This document shows positions 12,247-22,442 of a stretch of DNA of 64,000 bases, one piece after another (the stretch's first letter is position 1; each line of letters opens with the position of its first letter). The notes under the pieces are model-generated. The model saw only the letters and a list, made by a program, of their open reading frames with translations. It was not told the origin of the DNA and did not search any database. The position numbers and the translations under genes are program-made. Origin of the DNA: an uncultured Lachnospiraceae bacterium (GTDB lineage: Bacteria > Bacillota > Clostridia > Lachnospirales > Lachnospiraceae); contig CAKXYI010000005.1 in NCBI GenBank assembly GCA_934899185.1, positions 1 through 64,000 of the forward strand, in the 5' to 3' direction.

Positions 12247-14364
12247 TTGGCTGGAAGACAATATCCACTGGATAGAACCAGAAATATTGGTATCATGGCT
12301 CATATCGATGCTGGTAAGACCACATTGACAGAGCGTATCCTTTATTATACTGGTGTAAACTACAAGATTGGTGAGACTCATGACGGTGCATCTACGATGG
12401 ACTGGATGGAGCAGGAAAAAGAGCGTGGTATCACGATCACATCTGCTGCAACCACATGTCACTGGACACTTGAGGATCATCATAAGCCAAAGGCTGGTGC
12501 ATTGGAGCATCGTATCAATATCATCGATACCCCGGGACACGTTGACTTTACTGTAGAAGTAGAGCGTTCACTTCGTGTACTGGATGGTGCCGTAGGTGTA
12601 TTTGATGCTAAGGCCGGTGTTGAGCCACAGTCAGAAAACGTATGGCGTCAGGCTGACACTTACAACGTACCTCGTATGGCATTTATCAACAAGATGGATA
12701 AGATGGGTGCAGACTTCTTCATGTCAGTACAGACTATCATTGATCGTCTTGGCAAGAATGCGATCCCGGTACAGATCCCAATCGGAGCAGAGGATGACTT
12801 CAAGGGTCTGATCGATCTGTTCGAGATGGATGCTTACTATTACAATGACGACAAGGGTGAAGACATTGAAATCAAAGAGATCCCGGATGATCTGAAAGAT
12901 CTTGCTGATGAATGGCACACCAACCTTGTTGAAAAGATCTGTGACCTTGATGATGACCTGATGATGATCTACTTAGAGGGTGAAGAACCATCTGTAGAAG
13001 AAATGAAGAAGGTTCTTCGTAAGGCTACGATCGCATGTGAAGCAGTACCTGTTTACTGTGGATCAGCATACAAGAACAAGGGTGTTCAGAAGTTATTGGA
13101 CGGCGTTATCGAGTATATGCCGGCTCCAACAGACATTCCTGACATCAAGGGTACTGACTTAGAAGGCAATGAGATCACAAAGCCATCATCTGATGATGAG
13201 CCATTTGCTGCTCTTGCATTCAAGATCATGACAGACCCATTCGTAGGAAAACTTGCATTCTTCCGTGTTTACTCAGGAACATTGAACTCTGGTTCTTATA
13301 TCCTGAATGCAACAAAGGATAAGAAGGAACGTGTTGGTCGTATCCTTCAGATGCACGCTAACAGCAGAACTGAGATCGACAAAGTGTACTCCGGAGATAT
13401 CGCAGCAGCTGTTGGTCTTAAGATTACAACAACAGGTGATACAATATGTGATGAACAGCATCCGGTTATTCTGGAGTCCATGGAATTCCCAGAGCCTGTT
13501 ATTGAGTTGGCTATTGAGCCTAAGACAAAGAATGATCAGGGTAAGATGGGCGAAGCTCTTGCAAAACTTGCAGAAGAAGATCCTACTTTCCGTGCTCATA
13601 CAAACCAGGAAACAGGACAGACAATCATCGCCGGAATGGGCGAACTTCACTTGGAAGTTATCGTAGATCGTCTGCTTCGTGAATTCAAGGTAGAAGCAAA
13701 TGTTGGTGCACCTCAGGTAGCATACAAGGAAACAATCACCAAGCCTGTTGATATCGACAGCAAGTACGCTAAGCAGTCCGGTGGTCGTGGACAGTATGGT
13801 CACTGTAAGGTTAAGTTCGAGCCTATGGATCCAAACGGAGAAGAGACATTCAAGTTCGAATCTACCGTTGTTGGTGGTGCTATTCCTAAGGAATACATCC
13901 CGGCAGTTGGAGAAGGTATCGAAGAAGCAGCACAGGCTGGTATCTTAGCAGGATTCCCTGTAATCGGTATTTCTGCTAACGTATACGATGGTTCTTACCA
14001 TGAAGTCGATTCTTCTGAAATGGCATTCCACATCGCTGGTTCTATGGCATTCAAGGATGCTATGAAGCAGGGTGGCGCAGTTCTTCTTGAGCCGATCATG
14101 AAGGTTGAAGTTACTATGCCCGAAGAATACATGGGTGATGTTATCGGAAGTCTGAACGCTAAGCGTGGTCAGATCGAAGGTATGGATGACCTCGGCGGCG
14201 GTAAGATCGTACGTGCATTTGTTCCGCTTTCAGAGATGTTCGGTTACTCTACAGAACTTCGTTCTTCTACTCAGGGACGTGGAAATTACTCTATGTTCTT
14301 TGAGAGATATGAGCCGGCTCCAAAGAGCGTTATGGACAAGGTTATCAGCGAGCATGCTAACTAA
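12247..14364 (+). CDS. fusA: Elongation factor G
   Basis: The 705-residue translocase starts at a TTG codon behind AGGAGG (12234-12239). GTP-binding motifs are AHIDAGKTT (G1), DTPGHVDF (G3) and NKMDK (G4). Domain IV carries the [15 protein letters not shown] and [10 protein letters not shown] segments. It moves tRNA and mRNA after peptide bond formation and, with RRF, recycles ribosomes. It lies between rpsG and tuf in the standard order. Confidence 0.98.
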   Translation: MAGRQYPLDRTRNIGIMAHIDAGKTTLTERILYYTGVNYKIGETHDGASTMDWMEQEKERGITITSAATTCHWTLEDHHKPKAGALEHRINIIDTPGHVDFTVEVERSLRVLDGAVGVFDAKAGVEPQSENVWRQADTYNVPRMAFINKMDKMGADFFMSVQTIIDRLGKNAIPVQIPIGAEDDFKGLIDLFEMDAYYYNDDKGEDIEIKEIPDDLKDLADEWHTNLVEKICDLDDDLMMIYLEGEEPSVEEMKKVLRKATIACEAVPVYCGSAYKNKGVQKLLDGVIEYMPAPTDIPDIKGTDLEGNEITKPSSDDEPFAALAFKIMTDPFVGKLAFFRVYSGTLNSGSYILNATKDKKERVGRILQMHANSRTEIDKVYSGDIAAAVGLKITTTGDTICDEQHPVILESMEFPEPVIELAIEPKTKNDQGKMGEALAKLAEEDPTFRAHTNQETGQTIIAGMGELHLEVIVDRLLREFKVEANVGAPQVAYKETITKPVDIDSKYAKQSGGRGQYGHCKVKFEPMDPNGEETFKFESTVVGGAIPKEYIPAVGEGIEEAAQAGILAGFPVIGISANVYDGSYHEVDSSEMAFHIAGSMAFKDAMKQGGAVLLEPIMKVEVTMPEEYMGDVIGSLNAKRGQIEGMDDLGGGKIVRAFVPLSEMFGYSTELRSSTQGRGNYSMFFERYEPAPKSVMDKVISEHAN

Positions 14365-14374
14365 TATTATTTCT

Positions 14375-14427
14375 TTGGAAATAGTTGAAAAAACCATCAT
14401 TTCCATATATAATTGGAAATAGTTGAA
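14375..14427. repeat. 15-bp direct repeat and hairpin upstream of tuf
   Basis: TTGGAAATAGTTGAA occurs at 14375-14389 and again at 14413-14427. The second copy also forms an inverted repeat, ATTTCCA (from 14399) with TGGAAAT (to 14420), around an AT-rich loop. The block fills the fusA-tuf spacer and could shape the tuf mRNA leader or a local promoter. Function unknown. Confidence 0.55.
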
Positions 14428-14474
14428 TTAAGAAATGACATCCCAAAGGATGTAAATTTAAGGAGGAAATTAAA

Positions 14475-15662
14475 ATGGCAAAGGCTAAATTTGACAGAAG
14501 CAAACCACATTGTAACATCGGTACAATCGGACACGTTGACCACGGTAAAACAACTCTTACCGCTGCAATCACAAAGGTTCTTTCTGAAAGAGTAGAAGGT
14601 AACGCAAAGGTTGACTTCGAGAACATCGATAAGGCTCCAGAAGAAAGAGAAAGAGGTATCACTATCTCTACTGCTCACGTTGAGTATCAGACAGAGAAGA
14701 GACATTATGCACACGTTGACTGCCCAGGACATGCTGACTACGTTAAGAACATGATCACTGGTGCTGCTCAGATGGACGGCGCTATCCTTGTAGTAGCTGC
14801 TACTGACGGTGTTATGGCTCAGACAAAGGAGCATATCCTTCTTTCTCGTCAGGTAGGTGTACCTTACATCGTAGTATTCTTGAACAAGTGTGATATGGTT
14901 GACGATGAAGAGTTGATCGAACTTGTAGAGATGGAAGTTACAGAGCAGTTAGAGGAATATGACTTCACAGATTGCCCAATCGTTAAGGGTTCTGCTCTTA
15001 AGGCTCTTGAAGATCCAATGGGACCTTGGGGCGACAAGATCATGGAACTTATGGATACTGTTGATTCTTATATCCCAGATCCACAGCGTGATACAGACAA
15101 GCCATTCCTTATGCCAGTAGAGGATGTATTCACAATCACAGGTCGTGGTACTGTTGCAACTGGTAGAGTAGAGCGTGGTACACTTCATCTTAACGACGAA
15201 GTTGAAATCATCGGTATCAGAGAAGACGTTCAGAAGACCGTTATTACCGGTATCGAAATGTTCCGTAAGCTTCTTGATGAGGCTCAGGCTGGTGATAACA
15301 TCGGTGCTCTTCTTCGTGGTATCAACCGTGATCAGATCCAGAGAGGACAGGTTCTTGCTAAGCCAGGTTCTGTAACTTGCCATACAAAGTTCACAGCTCA
15401 GGTTTACGTTTTGACAAAGGATGAAGGTGGTCGTCATACACCTTTCTTCAACAACTATCGTCCACAGTTCTACTTCAGAACAACTGACGTAACTGGTGTA
15501 TGTAACCTTCCAGAAGGAACAGAAATGTGCATGCCTGGAGATAACGTAGAGATGACAATCGAATTGATTCATCCAATCGCTATGGAGCAGGGTCTTACAT
15601 TCGCTATCCGTGAAGGTGGACGTACTGTAGGTTCAGGACGTGTTGCTACAATCATTGAGTAA
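14475..15662 (+). CDS. tuf: Elongation factor Tu
   Basis: The 395-residue product has the normal EF-Tu length and motifs: GHVDHGKTT (G1), RGITIS (G2), DCPGHADY (G3), NKCD (G4). Domains II and III follow ([39 protein letters not shown]). EF-Tu delivers aminoacyl-tRNA to the ribosome. AAGGAGG precedes the ATG and a strong terminator follows, closing the str operon; rpsJ does not follow. Confidence 0.98.
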   Translation: MAKAKFDRSKPHCNIGTIGHVDHGKTTLTAAITKVLSERVEGNAKVDFENIDKAPEERERGITISTAHVEYQTEKRHYAHVDCPGHADYVKNMITGAAQMDGAILVVAATDGVMAQTKEHILLSRQVGVPYIVVFLNKCDMVDDEELIELVEMEVTEQLEEYDFTDCPIVKGSALKALEDPMGPWGDKIMELMDTVDSYIPDPQRDTDKPFLMPVEDVFTITGRGTVATGRVERGTLHLNDEVEIIGIREDVQKTVITGIEMFRKLLDEAQAGDNIGALLRGINRDQIQRGQVLAKPGSVTCHTKFTAQVYVLTKDEGGRHTPFFNNYRPQFYFRTTDVTGVCNLPEGTEMCMPGDNVEMTIELIHPIAMEQGLTFAIREGGRTVGSGRVATIIE

Positions 15663-15692
15663 TCTTTGATAGTTCAATAAGCTAGTATTTAT

Positions 15693-15725
15693 AAGGGTTT
15701 CGAGCATTAGTTCGGAACCCTTTTT
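15693..15725 (+). terminator. Intrinsic terminator after tuf
   Basis: Stem AAGGGTT-CGA / TCG-AACCCTT followed by TTTTT. Confidence 0.9.
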
Positions 15726-15815
15726 GTGTGGTGAAAAAACAGCATAGCCAATAATGATGAAATCGTTCCAAAATGGCTCCATTATATCTTGAACTGGAAT
15801 AGCGCAAAGATTTTG

Positions 15816-15824
15816 TGGTATAAT
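15816..15824 (+). promoter_or_regulatory. Extended -10 promoter element before the lipoprotein gene
   Basis: TGGTATAAT is a perfect extended -10 element about 60 bases before the lipoprotein start. No good -35 box lies at the usual spacing. Confidence 0.5.
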
Positions 15825-15882
15825 TTGTTTACTAAAAGTTAGCAACAAATCGAAATACCTTGTACTTTATGGAGGGGATGTC

Positions 15883-16824
15883 ATGAAAAGAAATATTCTT
15901 CTTTTATTTTTATCGTTATGTCTTGTGACTATTCCGGCCTGCGGAAAAACTACAGTTTTAGTAAATAAAGGTAATGAGAATGTTGATGAAGATCTTGAAA
16001 TGATTTTCTCAAATGCTGAGTCGAATGAAGATGTTATTGTTACTGGCCCATTCGGAAGTATCACACTTACTTTACCTGATACATGGGAATCTGAAATATG
16101 TGATGTGGATAATACAAGTTTAATAAGTACTTCTTATGGAATTCATTTGAAGCCAACTGCAGAATCAGAAGGATTTGTTGAAGTCGGATATTGTGATAGT
16201 TTCGGAGTATGTGGAACAGGACTTGAGGAAAAGAAAGTCACAATAGCAGGCCATGAAGCTAACATAGGCTACTATGATGGTAATATAAACTGGAACTTTA
16301 TTAGTTGGTTTGGAGAAGATAGTGAACTCCGAAACATTGTTGTGTTATGTAGTGCTGACTGGGGGGCAGACTATCTTGATGAACTGATTAAAATCCTAGA
16401 TTCCATCCTATATGATGTTTCTAATCAGGCTGGTGGAATTGGAGTATTTCGTCCTAGTAGTGAATTAGGGATTGATGATGGTTACCTGAATGTGTCAGCG
16501 AGAAATATTTCAAGTATTGGTGCAGACATTGTGTTCAGATACGATGTGAATGGTGGCAACGAGTCGGCTTCAAAGAATCCACTTTATTATGGTGCATATT
16601 TGCCTATATCAAGAAAAGTTGGAGATGATTGGGTTGAAATTGATTATATTTCTGATGAAAATATTGGCTTTGATGATGTAGCATATATTATTCAAGAAAA
16701 TGAAGAAACCATTTACAAATATGACTGGGAATGGTTATATGGAGCACTTGAACCGGGTGAGTATCAGATTGCTATTAGTATTAGCAACGATGCTAATATA
16801 TATGCATATTTCATATTAAGGTAA
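15883..16824 (+). CDS. Putative lipoprotein with a C-terminal Ig-like domain
   Basis: The 313-residue protein has a lipoprotein signal (charged start, hydrophobic core, lipobox IPAC with the modified cysteine at residue 20), so it should sit on the outer face of the membrane. The middle is an unrecognised domain. The final 100 or so residues (LNVSARNISSIGADIVFRY, then YDWEWLYGALEPGEYQI) resemble bacterial Ig-like domains found on Firmicute lipoproteins. GGAGGGG precedes the ATG. The gene looks more AT-rich than the ribosomal block beside it. No enzymatic role is visible. Confidence 0.8.
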   Translation: MKRNILLLFLSLCLVTIPACGKTTVLVNKGNENVDEDLEMIFSNAESNEDVIVTGPFGSITLTLPDTWESEICDVDNTSLISTSYGIHLKPTAESEGFVEVGYCDSFGVCGTGLEEKKVTIAGHEANIGYYDGNINWNFISWFGEDSELRNIVVLCSADWGADYLDELIKILDSILYDVSNQAGGIGVFRPSSELGIDDGYLNVSARNISSIGADIVFRYDVNGGNESASKNPLYYGAYLPISRKVGDDWVEIDYISDENIGFDDVAYIIQENEETIYKYDWEWLYGALEPGEYQIAISISNDANIYAYFILR

Positions 16825-16875
16825 AAATTTCAAATAATGAGATAGACAATCGGAATATATAGGAGGTGAATCTGC

Positions 16876-17061
16876 ATGAAATGTCCATATTGTGGTGATG
16901 AAATGATTAGAGGATACCTAATGAGTTCACGAGACATTACTTTTGCAGTTGAACTGGGCGCCGATGCAGTGATCGATGTAAAATATGGTTCATCTCAGGT
17001 TATGCAGGGAGCAGACGAGGTGATCGCCTATGGCACTGCAGTAAAAATCATTGAAAAATGA
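16876..17061 (+). CDS. Small zinc-ribbon-type protein
   Basis: The 61-residue product begins MKCPYCGDEMIRGYLMSSRD, like small Firmicute zinc-ribbon proteins. The second CxxC pair expected in a complete ribbon is absent, so this may be a shortened or recombined form. A good AGGAGGTG precedes the ATG. It follows the lipoprotein gene by about 50 bases. Function unknown. Confidence 0.55.
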   Translation: MKCPYCGDEMIRGYLMSSRDITFAVELGADAVIDVKYGSSQVMQGADEVIAYGTAVKIIEK

Positions 17062-17103
17062 TGCGGGAAATATGGGGAGTAATTATGTGTAAATGTCCTG
17101 CTA

Positions 17104-17159
17104 TTGACAAACTTTTATCTCCATATTAAACTATATGCATATAGTTAGCAACAACTAAC
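17104..17159 (+). promoter_or_regulatory. Promoter with overlapping palindromes before the ZIP transporter
   Basis: TTGACA (17104-17109) is followed 17 bases later by a weak -10 TAAACT (17127-17132). A perfect 18-bp palindrome AACTATATGCATATAGTT (17129-17146) overlaps the -10, and an overlapping GTTAG/CTAAC inverted repeat (17144-17159) follows. An operator covering the -10 would suit a metal-dependent repressor; that assignment is inference. Confidence 0.5.
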
Positions 17160-17231
17160 CACGCGAGAAAATGTAATTTACAAGTTTTACAAAACACTAA
17201 GTATCAGCCTACATATAGAAAGCGCAAACAT

Positions 17232-18014
17232 ATGAACACAAATCTTATCACAGGTATACTAATACCATTTGCAGGCACATCGCTTGGTGCAGCATGTGTT
17301 CTGTTCATGAAAAAAGGTCTGAATGAACGAATTCAGCGTGTGTTGACGGGATTTGCCGCAGGTGTCATGGTTGCAGCCTCAATCTGGAGTCTGCTGCTTC
17401 CGGCAATCGAGCAATCAGAAAGCATGGGAAAATTGTCCTTTTTTCCGGCGGTAGTCGGTTTCTGGATCGGTATTCTGTTTCTATTGCTTTTAGATCACAT
17501 CATCCCACATCTGCACATGAATAGCACAAGTGCAGAAGGTCCACAAACAAACCTTGGGAAAAGTGCCATGATGGTTCTGGCAGTCGTATTACATAACATT
17601 CCGGAAGGCATGGCAGTAGGCGTCGTTTATGCCGGTTGGAATGCAGGAAACAGCGGCATCACATTGACTGGCGCATTGGCATTGTCTATCGGCATTGCGA
17701 TACAAAATTTACCGGAAGGAGCAATCATTTCCATGCCCCTTCATGCAGAGGGAATGAGTAAAAGAAAAGCTTTTATCTACGGTGTTTTGTCTGGCCTTGT
17801 GGAACCAATCGGCGCGATCATAACGATTTTAGCCGCAGGTGTTATTATACCGGTACTACCATATTTATTGAGTTTCGCGGCAGGAGCCATGATATATGTT
17901 GTCGTGGAAGAACTGATTCCGGAAATGTCTGCTGGCGAACATTCCAACATAGGAACGATTATGTTTGCGGTCGGTTTTACGGTGATGATGATGCTTGACG
18001 TTGCGCTGGGGTAG
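17232..18014 (+). CDS. ZIP family divalent metal transporter
   Basis: The 260-residue polytopic protein carries the two ZIP metal-site motifs: HNIPEGMAVGV (His near residue 121) in TM4 and QNLPEGA in TM5. A histidine-containing loop (DHIIPHLHMN) lies between TM3 and TM4, as in ZupT/GufA-type members. Members import zinc, iron or manganese; the substrate cannot be told from sequence. The ribosome site is weak. It appears monocistronic, between the palindromic promoter and a terminator. Confidence 0.9.
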   Translation: MNTNLITGILIPFAGTSLGAACVLFMKKGLNERIQRVLTGFAAGVMVAASIWSLLLPAIEQSESMGKLSFFPAVVGFWIGILFLLLLDHIIPHLHMNSTSAEGPQTNLGKSAMMVLAVVLHNIPEGMAVGVVYAGWNAGNSGITLTGALALSIGIAIQNLPEGAIISMPLHAEGMSKRKAFIYGVLSGLVEPIGAIITILAAGVIIPVLPYLLSFAAGAMIYVVVEELIPEMSAGEHSNIGTIMFAVGFTVMMMLDVALG

Positions 18015-18076
18015 AAAAATCGTTGATGAGTGCAACAAATATGAAGTGAGAAAAGAACCATAAAAGATGAAGTACA

Positions 18077-18100
18077 GGGCAAGGAATTTGCCCCTTTTTT
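18077..18100 (+). terminator. Intrinsic terminator after the ZIP gene
   Basis: Stem GGGCAA (18077-18082) / TTGCCC (18088-18093) followed by CTTTTTT. Confidence 0.85.
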
Positions 18101-18102
18101 CG

Positions 18103-18131
18103 TTGACATAAAGTGTATTTGAGCGTATCAT
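18103..18131 (+). promoter_or_regulatory. Promoter of the chemoreceptor gene
   Basis: TTGACA (18103-18108), 17-base spacer, TATCAT (18126-18131), immediately after the preceding terminator. Confidence 0.65.
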
Positions 18132-18201
18132 TATATACAAGATCTAGTATGATTATTTGTGCAGTCATATATAATATTTCATTCACGACAAGGGGAAAAG
18201 T

Positions 18202-19911
18202 ATGTTAGAGAAACTAGAGAAAATGAGGATTCAAAGAAGGTTGACAGTGAGTTCGCTGATCACTGTTTTGATTGCCAGTGTGGCAGCGATCATCGCAGCA
18301 ATTCTTTTATTTGTGGTTGCATCGCAGTACAATAAAGTATTGACGAATTATGCATTCCCCCAGGGAGATATCGGACAGGCGATGGCAGATCTGGCAGATG
18401 TTCGAAGTGCAACACGAGGCGCGATCGGTTACAGCGACCAGAGTCAGATTGATCAGATGGTAGAGATTCATGATCAGGCAGTGGAGGACTTACAGGCCGC
18501 ATTGCCGGAAATCAAGAAATCAATTGTTGCCAAGGCTGGCGAGAAAGATTACAATAATATTGTCGCAACATTGGATAATTACTTAGAAGTGGATGCCAAG
18601 ATTCTGAAAATGGGTGCAACAACTGACGCAGAGCAGTCAAAGAAGGCACAGGATGCTGCTTTTGATGAACTGGCACCTGCATATGCAACAGCCTCAGAGG
18701 CATTTCAGGGTTTGATGGATGATAACATCAGTTTAGGTGATAAGACACATTCATCTTTGCAAAAGATGGAACTTATCATGTTGTTGCTGATCATTGTGAT
18801 CATTGTTGCAGCATGTATCCTTGCAACCAAGATCGGCGGCAAGATTGCCAAGGATATCGCACAGCCGATGGATGATCTGGCAAGGAGATTAGAGACATTC
18901 GCACAGGGTGATCTGACATCCCCATTCCCAGAGTATCACAACGATGATGAACTGGGCGAAATGGTACAGTCTGTTACAGATACAACGACTAAGTTGTCTG
19001 TTATCTTCGCAGATATGGAGAACTTGCTGGGACAAATGAGCAATGGTAACTTCAATATCCAAACTTCCTGCGAAGAAGAATATACCGGAGACTTCCGTCC
19101 ACTTCTGGATTCTATCCGTGAGATGAAGATTCAGATCGATGGAACTTTGAAGGAAGTCCGTGAGGCTTCTGAAATGGTATCTGCCGGAGCATTGAACCTG
19201 GCAGAGGCATCACAGGCTTTGGCTGAAGGTGCTACAGATCAGGCTGCTTCTGCACAGCAGATGCAGGCTACCATTGATGAGATTACCAATGGATTGAACA
19301 ATACAGTAGATCAGACCAATGACGCATATGCAGAAGCAGAGCGTGTTGCCGGTGAGGCAGAGAGCAGTCGCAACGAAATGAGCGTCATGGTAGAGGCTAT
19401 GAACCGCATCAGTGAGACATCTGAGAAGATCGGTTCTGTCATTACAGAAATCGAAGATATAGCAAGCCAGACAAACCTTCTGTCTTTGAATGCTTCTATT
19501 GAGGCTGCAAGAGCAGGTGAAGCAGGTAAAGGATTTGCAGTCGTTGCAGATCAGATCCGTACCTTGGCTGAGCAGAGTGCTAAGTCCGCTGTCAATACCA
19601 GAGAACTGATCGAGGAATCTATCCGTGAGATCGAAGTTGGTAACAAGGCAGCAGAGAGAACAGAAAAAGTCTTGGTTGAAGTAGTAGAGGCTATTCATCA
19701 ATTGGCAGATAACTCTAAGGGCATCAGTGAGACATCCGTACAGCAGGCTGAGTCAATGGGACAGGCAGATGCAGGTGTTACACGTATTGCAGATATTATC
19801 CAGTCCAACTCAGCAACCGCAGAAGAGACTTCTGCAACCAGTGAGGAGTTGTCAGCACAGGCAACCAGCATGGATGAGATTGTTGCAAGATTTAGTTTGA
19901 CAGAAGAATAA
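18202..19911 (+). CDS. Methyl-accepting chemotaxis protein
   Basis: The 569-residue receptor has a first membrane helix near 18-42, a helical extracellular ligand domain of the four-helix-bundle type, a second membrane helix near 190-212, a HAMP domain ([19 protein letters not shown]), and a long cytoplasmic coiled coil. The signalling tip [26 protein letters not shown] binds CheA and CheW. It should sense an extracellular or periplasm-like signal and control flagellar rotation or a related pathway; the ligand is unknown. No che or flagellar genes are in the window. Confidence 0.95.
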   Translation: MLEKLEKMRIQRRLTVSSLITVLIASVAAIIAAILLFVVASQYNKVLTNYAFPQGDIGQAMADLADVRSATRGAIGYSDQSQIDQMVEIHDQAVEDLQAALPEIKKSIVAKAGEKDYNNIVATLDNYLEVDAKILKMGATTDAEQSKKAQDAAFDELAPAYATASEAFQGLMDDNISLGDKTHSSLQKMELIMLLLIIVIIVAACILATKIGGKIAKDIAQPMDDLARRLETFAQGDLTSPFPEYHNDDELGEMVQSVTDTTTKLSVIFADMENLLGQMSNGNFNIQTSCEEEYTGDFRPLLDSIREMKIQIDGTLKEVREASEMVSAGALNLAEASQALAEGATDQAASAQQMQATIDEITNGLNNTVDQTNDAYAEAERVAGEAESSRNEMSVMVEAMNRISETSEKIGSVITEIEDIASQTNLLSLNASIEAARAGEAGKGFAVVADQIRTLAEQSAKSAVNTRELIEESIREIEVGNKAAERTEKVLVEVVEAIHQLADNSKGISETSVQQAESMGQADAGVTRIADIIQSNSATAEETSATSEELSAQATSMDEIVARFSLTEE

Positions 19912-19921
19912 AAGAGTTATT

Positions 19922-19961
19922 ATAATAACTGTTGGTGCGCAGGCGCCAGCAGTTATTTTTT
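19922..19961 (+). terminator. Intrinsic terminator after the chemoreceptor gene
   Basis: Stem AATAACTG (19924-19931) / CAGTTATT (19950-19957) with an inner TTGGTGC/GCGCCAG extension, then TTTT. Confidence 0.88.
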
Positions 19962-19978
19962 GTTATGGCGACGAGGAA

Positions 19979-20067
19979 AATACACGCAGTTATGCGGTGT
20001 ATTTGACGACCGCTAATCAGAGCGAGATTCGCAAAGCGTATCTCGTCTCTGTGCGCAAAACTGCACA
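19979..20067. repeat. Run of three hairpins upstream of lrgAB
   Basis: Three consecutive inverted repeats: AATACAC (19979-19985) / GTGTATT (19997-20003); CAGAG-GAGAT / ATCTC-CTCTG (20018-20051); and TGTGC (20050-20054) / GCACA (20063-20067). The middle one contains GAGCGAG, CGCAAAGCG and CTCG, echoing the core near 990-1010, which suggests a shared repeat family. It lies in the leader or promoter region of lrgAB. Confidence 0.45.
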
Positions 20068-20098
20068 TACTATATCTATGAAGTATAAGGAAGAAGAA

Positions 20099-20488
20099 AT
20101 GAAGTTTTTAAAACAATTTTTGATCATCTTGGTGATCACTTTTATGGGGGAAGGTCTCAAGTATCTCTTGCCCCTGCCGATTCCGGCAAGTATCTATGGC
20201 ATGATTCTTTTATTTTTAGCATTGATGACGGGAATCATAAAATTGGAATCGGTTCGTGATGCAGGCAAGTTTCTGATTGAAATCATGCCGGTCATGTTTA
20301 TCCCGGCAGGGGTCGGATTGTTGGTGTCCTGGGGCGTGCTCAAGCCCATGCTGCTCCCGGTCAGCCTGATCACAGTCGTCAGCCTGATCACAGTTGCGGC
20401 GGCAACAGGCTTGGTATCACAAGCCGTTATTCGAAAAGAGCAGAAAAAGACAGAAAAGGAAAAAGGAAAGGAGCAGGCAGATGAATAG
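20099..20488 (+). CDS. lrgA: CidA/LrgA family holin-like protein
   Basis: The 129-residue protein has four predicted membrane helices and the family segment LKYLLPLPIPASIYGMILLF. The start at 20099 is chosen because AAGGAAG lies just upstream and it removes an atypical N-terminal extension. LrgA/CidA proteins form holin-like assemblies that influence murein hydrolase activity, and in some Firmicutes LrgAB-type pairs move small organic acids. The stop overlaps the lrgB start by eight bases. Confidence 0.88.
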   Translation: MKFLKQFLIILVITFMGEGLKYLLPLPIPASIYGMILLFLALMTGIIKLESVRDAGKFLIEIMPVMFIPAGVGLLVSWGVLKPMLLPVSLITVVSLITVAAATGLVSQAVIRKEQKKTEKEKGKEQADE

Positions 20489-21173
20489 TTTTTTTCAGGA
20501 ATCCCTATTTGCGGGCGTGACCATCAGTCTGCTTGCATATCTGGCAGGATCTTTTTTAAAAAAGAAGTTTAAACTTGGTATCTTAAATCCGCTCTTGATC
20601 TCTATTGTGATCACAATCTTGGTTCTTGTGGTCGCGGATGTGGATTATGACACATATGATGCAGGTGCAAAATATCTGAGTTGGTTTTTGACACCAGCAA
20701 CTGTTTGTCTTGCCATTCCCTTATATGAGCAGTGGCAACTTTTAAAACGACATTGGCGGGCGGTACTTCTTGGTATTCTGGCAGGTGTTTTTACCAGTAT
20801 GGGAACGGTCTTTGTACTATCCCTTTTGCTGGGACTGTCCCATCAGGAATATGTTACGCTTTTACCAAAGTCGATCACGACAGCGATCGGTATGGGGCTG
20901 TCGGAGGAATTGGGCGGCTATGTAACGATCACAGTTGCCGTTATCGTTGTTACCGGTGTTTTGGGTAATATCATGGGCGAAGCTATCTGCAAGATCTTCC
21001 GCATCACGGATCCTATTGCAAAGGGACTGGCATTTGGGGCATCTTCCCATGCTATTGGAACAGCCAAGGCGATGGAACTGGGAGAGATTGAAGGGGCTAT
21101 GAGCAGCCTTGCCATTGCGGTCACCGGTTTGCTTACGGTCGTATTTTCATCAATATTTGCCGGTTTATTATAG
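20481..21173 (+). CDS. lrgB: LrgB family protein (CidB/LrgB partner)
   Basis: The 230-residue polytopic protein starts at ATG 20481, overlapping the lrgA end, with AAAGGAG upstream. It has the conserved LLPKSITTAIGMGLSEELGG and FGASSHAIGTAKAMELGEIEGAMSSLA segments. It is the expected membrane partner of LrgA. The next gene follows after only 12 bases, giving a three-gene operon. Confidence 0.9.
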   Translation: MNSFFQESLFAGVTISLLAYLAGSFLKKKFKLGILNPLLISIVITILVLVVADVDYDTYDAGAKYLSWFLTPATVCLAIPLYEQWQLLKRHWRAVLLGILAGVFTSMGTVFVLSLLLGLSHQEYVTLLPKSITTAIGMGLSEELGGYVTITVAVIVVTGVLGNIMGEAICKIFRITDPIAKGLAFGASSHAIGTAKAMELGEIEGAMSSLAIAVTGLLTVVFSSIFAGLL

Positions 21174-21185
21174 GAGGGAAAACGT

Positions 21186-21764
21186 ATGATTATAACATTA
21201 GCGCGTGAGTGCGGCTGTCAGGGAGATTTGATCGGACAGAAACTTGCCGAGCGTTATCAGCTACCTTTTTATGATCGAAAGAAGGTCAGTCAGTTGATCC
21301 GGAGCAAGGGAACCATTGACCGTTTCCCGGATTTTTATGGGGAAAATCCGGTCGATACCTTATCCTATGGGATTCTTTTGGCGGAGGATGAAGATGCGTT
21401 ATATAAAAGACCCAAGCAGGCATTGGAAGAGGTCATGCCAGAAGATCATTTTATCCTTTTGGGAAGATGTGGAAACTATGTTTATGGTGACAGAGAAAAT
21501 GTCTTGCGCATTTTTTTGATGGGCGAGGAGGACGATCGTGTCCGGACGATTGCAGAGAAACATGATGTATCCCTGCGAAAGGCAAAGGAAACCATTCATG
21601 CGACGGATGAGAGACGGCGTGCCTATCATATGCGCTACACCGGACAGGATTGGGGCTATGCAGGAAACTATGACCTGTGCTTGAATGTCACACGGCTAGG
21701 CATAGACGGCGTGCTGGATGAGATTGAGACAGCCATCAGGCGGATCTGTCAAAATAAAGCATAG
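21186..21764 (+). CDS. Cytidylate kinase-like family protein
   Basis: The 192-residue protein begins MIITLARECGCQGDLIGQKL, the P-loop-like start of the cytidylate-kinase-like family common in clostridia, where ARECGCQGDLIG replaces the usual REYGSGG pattern. It continues with YQLPFYDRK, an RCGNYVYGD segment and a C-terminal NYDLCLNV strand. The likely activity is nucleotide-dependent phosphotransfer; substrate unknown. It is cotranscribed with lrgAB and ends six bases from the convergent VTT gene. Confidence 0.82.
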   Translation: MIITLARECGCQGDLIGQKLAERYQLPFYDRKKVSQLIRSKGTIDRFPDFYGENPVDTLSYGILLAEDEDALYKRPKQALEEVMPEDHFILLGRCGNYVYGDRENVLRIFLMGEEDDRVRTIAEKHDVSLRKAKETIHATDERRRAYHMRYTGQDWGYAGNYDLCLNVTRLGIDGVLDEIETAIRRICQNKA

Positions 21765-21770
21765 GACGGA

Positions 21771-22442
21771 CTACGACTCGTTACCTTTTTGACCTTGGTG
21801 CTTGCTGACGAAATACATGCCGATCCCTGCGGCAATCACAATGATGGCAAAGGTAATGACCGCGATATGGTACTGGGCATTGCTCAGGGCATGTCCGCTG
21901 AGAACGGACAGAATAATGGCAGGCAGTCTGCCGACAAAACAAATAAAGAGCCAGTGGGAAACGGAGATATCCGTAAGCCCTACAAAGTAGGAGAGCAGAT
22001 CTTTTGGTGTTCCGGGAATAAGGAATAAAAGAAAGAGGATGCTCTCCATCTTTTTATGATTTTTGAGGAAAGTTAATTTTTCCAATTCTGTGTTCTCGAC
22101 AAAAAGATGTAGAAATTTTTGACCGAAACGGCGGACGAGAAAAAAGACGATCATACTGCCAAAGGTGGTACCGATGGCACAGATCAGACTTCCTTTTACG
22201 ATACCAAATGCATAGCCGGCGGCGATCTCAAAGGGGCCACCTGGAATGATAGCGGCAAAGACCTGTAAGATCAGCATGCCAAGAAAAAGGAGGACACCGG
22301 CAAAACCTTGCTCATCTACCCAGGCCTGAAAGGCTCCCGGCTCAGATACAAAGGCAACCAGCGGTCGTCCCATATAGTAAGTGATAACGAAGAATAATAT
22401 AATAGCCAGTATGGAAAAAAATCTTTGTACGTGTCTTTTCAT
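21771..22442 (-). CDS. VTT-domain (TVP38/TMEM64, DedA-like) membrane protein
   Basis: The 223-residue protein has about five membrane helices and the VTT signature: GGPFEIAAGYAFGIVKGSLICAIGTTFGSMIVF, followed by LLFLIPGTPKDLLSYFVGLT. Family members are linked to lipid scrambling or flippase activity and envelope homeostasis; the role here is not certain. The start has GGAGG close upstream on the minus strand. Confidence 0.88.
   Translation of the reverse strand: MKRHVQRFFSILAIILFFVITYYMGRPLVAFVSEPGAFQAWVDEQGFAGVLLFLGMLILQVFAAIIPGGPFEIAAGYAFGIVKGSLICAIGTTFGSMIVFFLVRRFGQKFLHLFVENTELEKLTFLKNHKKMESILFLLFLIPGTPKDLLSYFVGLTDISVSHWLFICFVGRLPAIILSVLSGHALSNAQYHIAVITFAIIVIAAGIGMYFVSKHQGQKGNES

Noticed and set aside
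14949..15572. Long open frame on the minus strand inside tuf
   Set aside because: It is a shadow of the strongly biased codon use of EF-Tu, with no ribosome site and no family likeness; similar antisense frames in rpoB, rpoC, fusA and other genes were dropped for the same reason.
17083..17130. Short frame MCKCPAIDKLLSPY after the zinc-ribbon gene
   Set aside because: Only 14 codons and overlapping a promoter; no evidence for translation.
19997..20098. N-terminal extension of LrgA
   Set aside because: It is encoded by the hairpin-rich spacer, has no ribosome site, and lacks family likeness; the start at 20099 has a good site.
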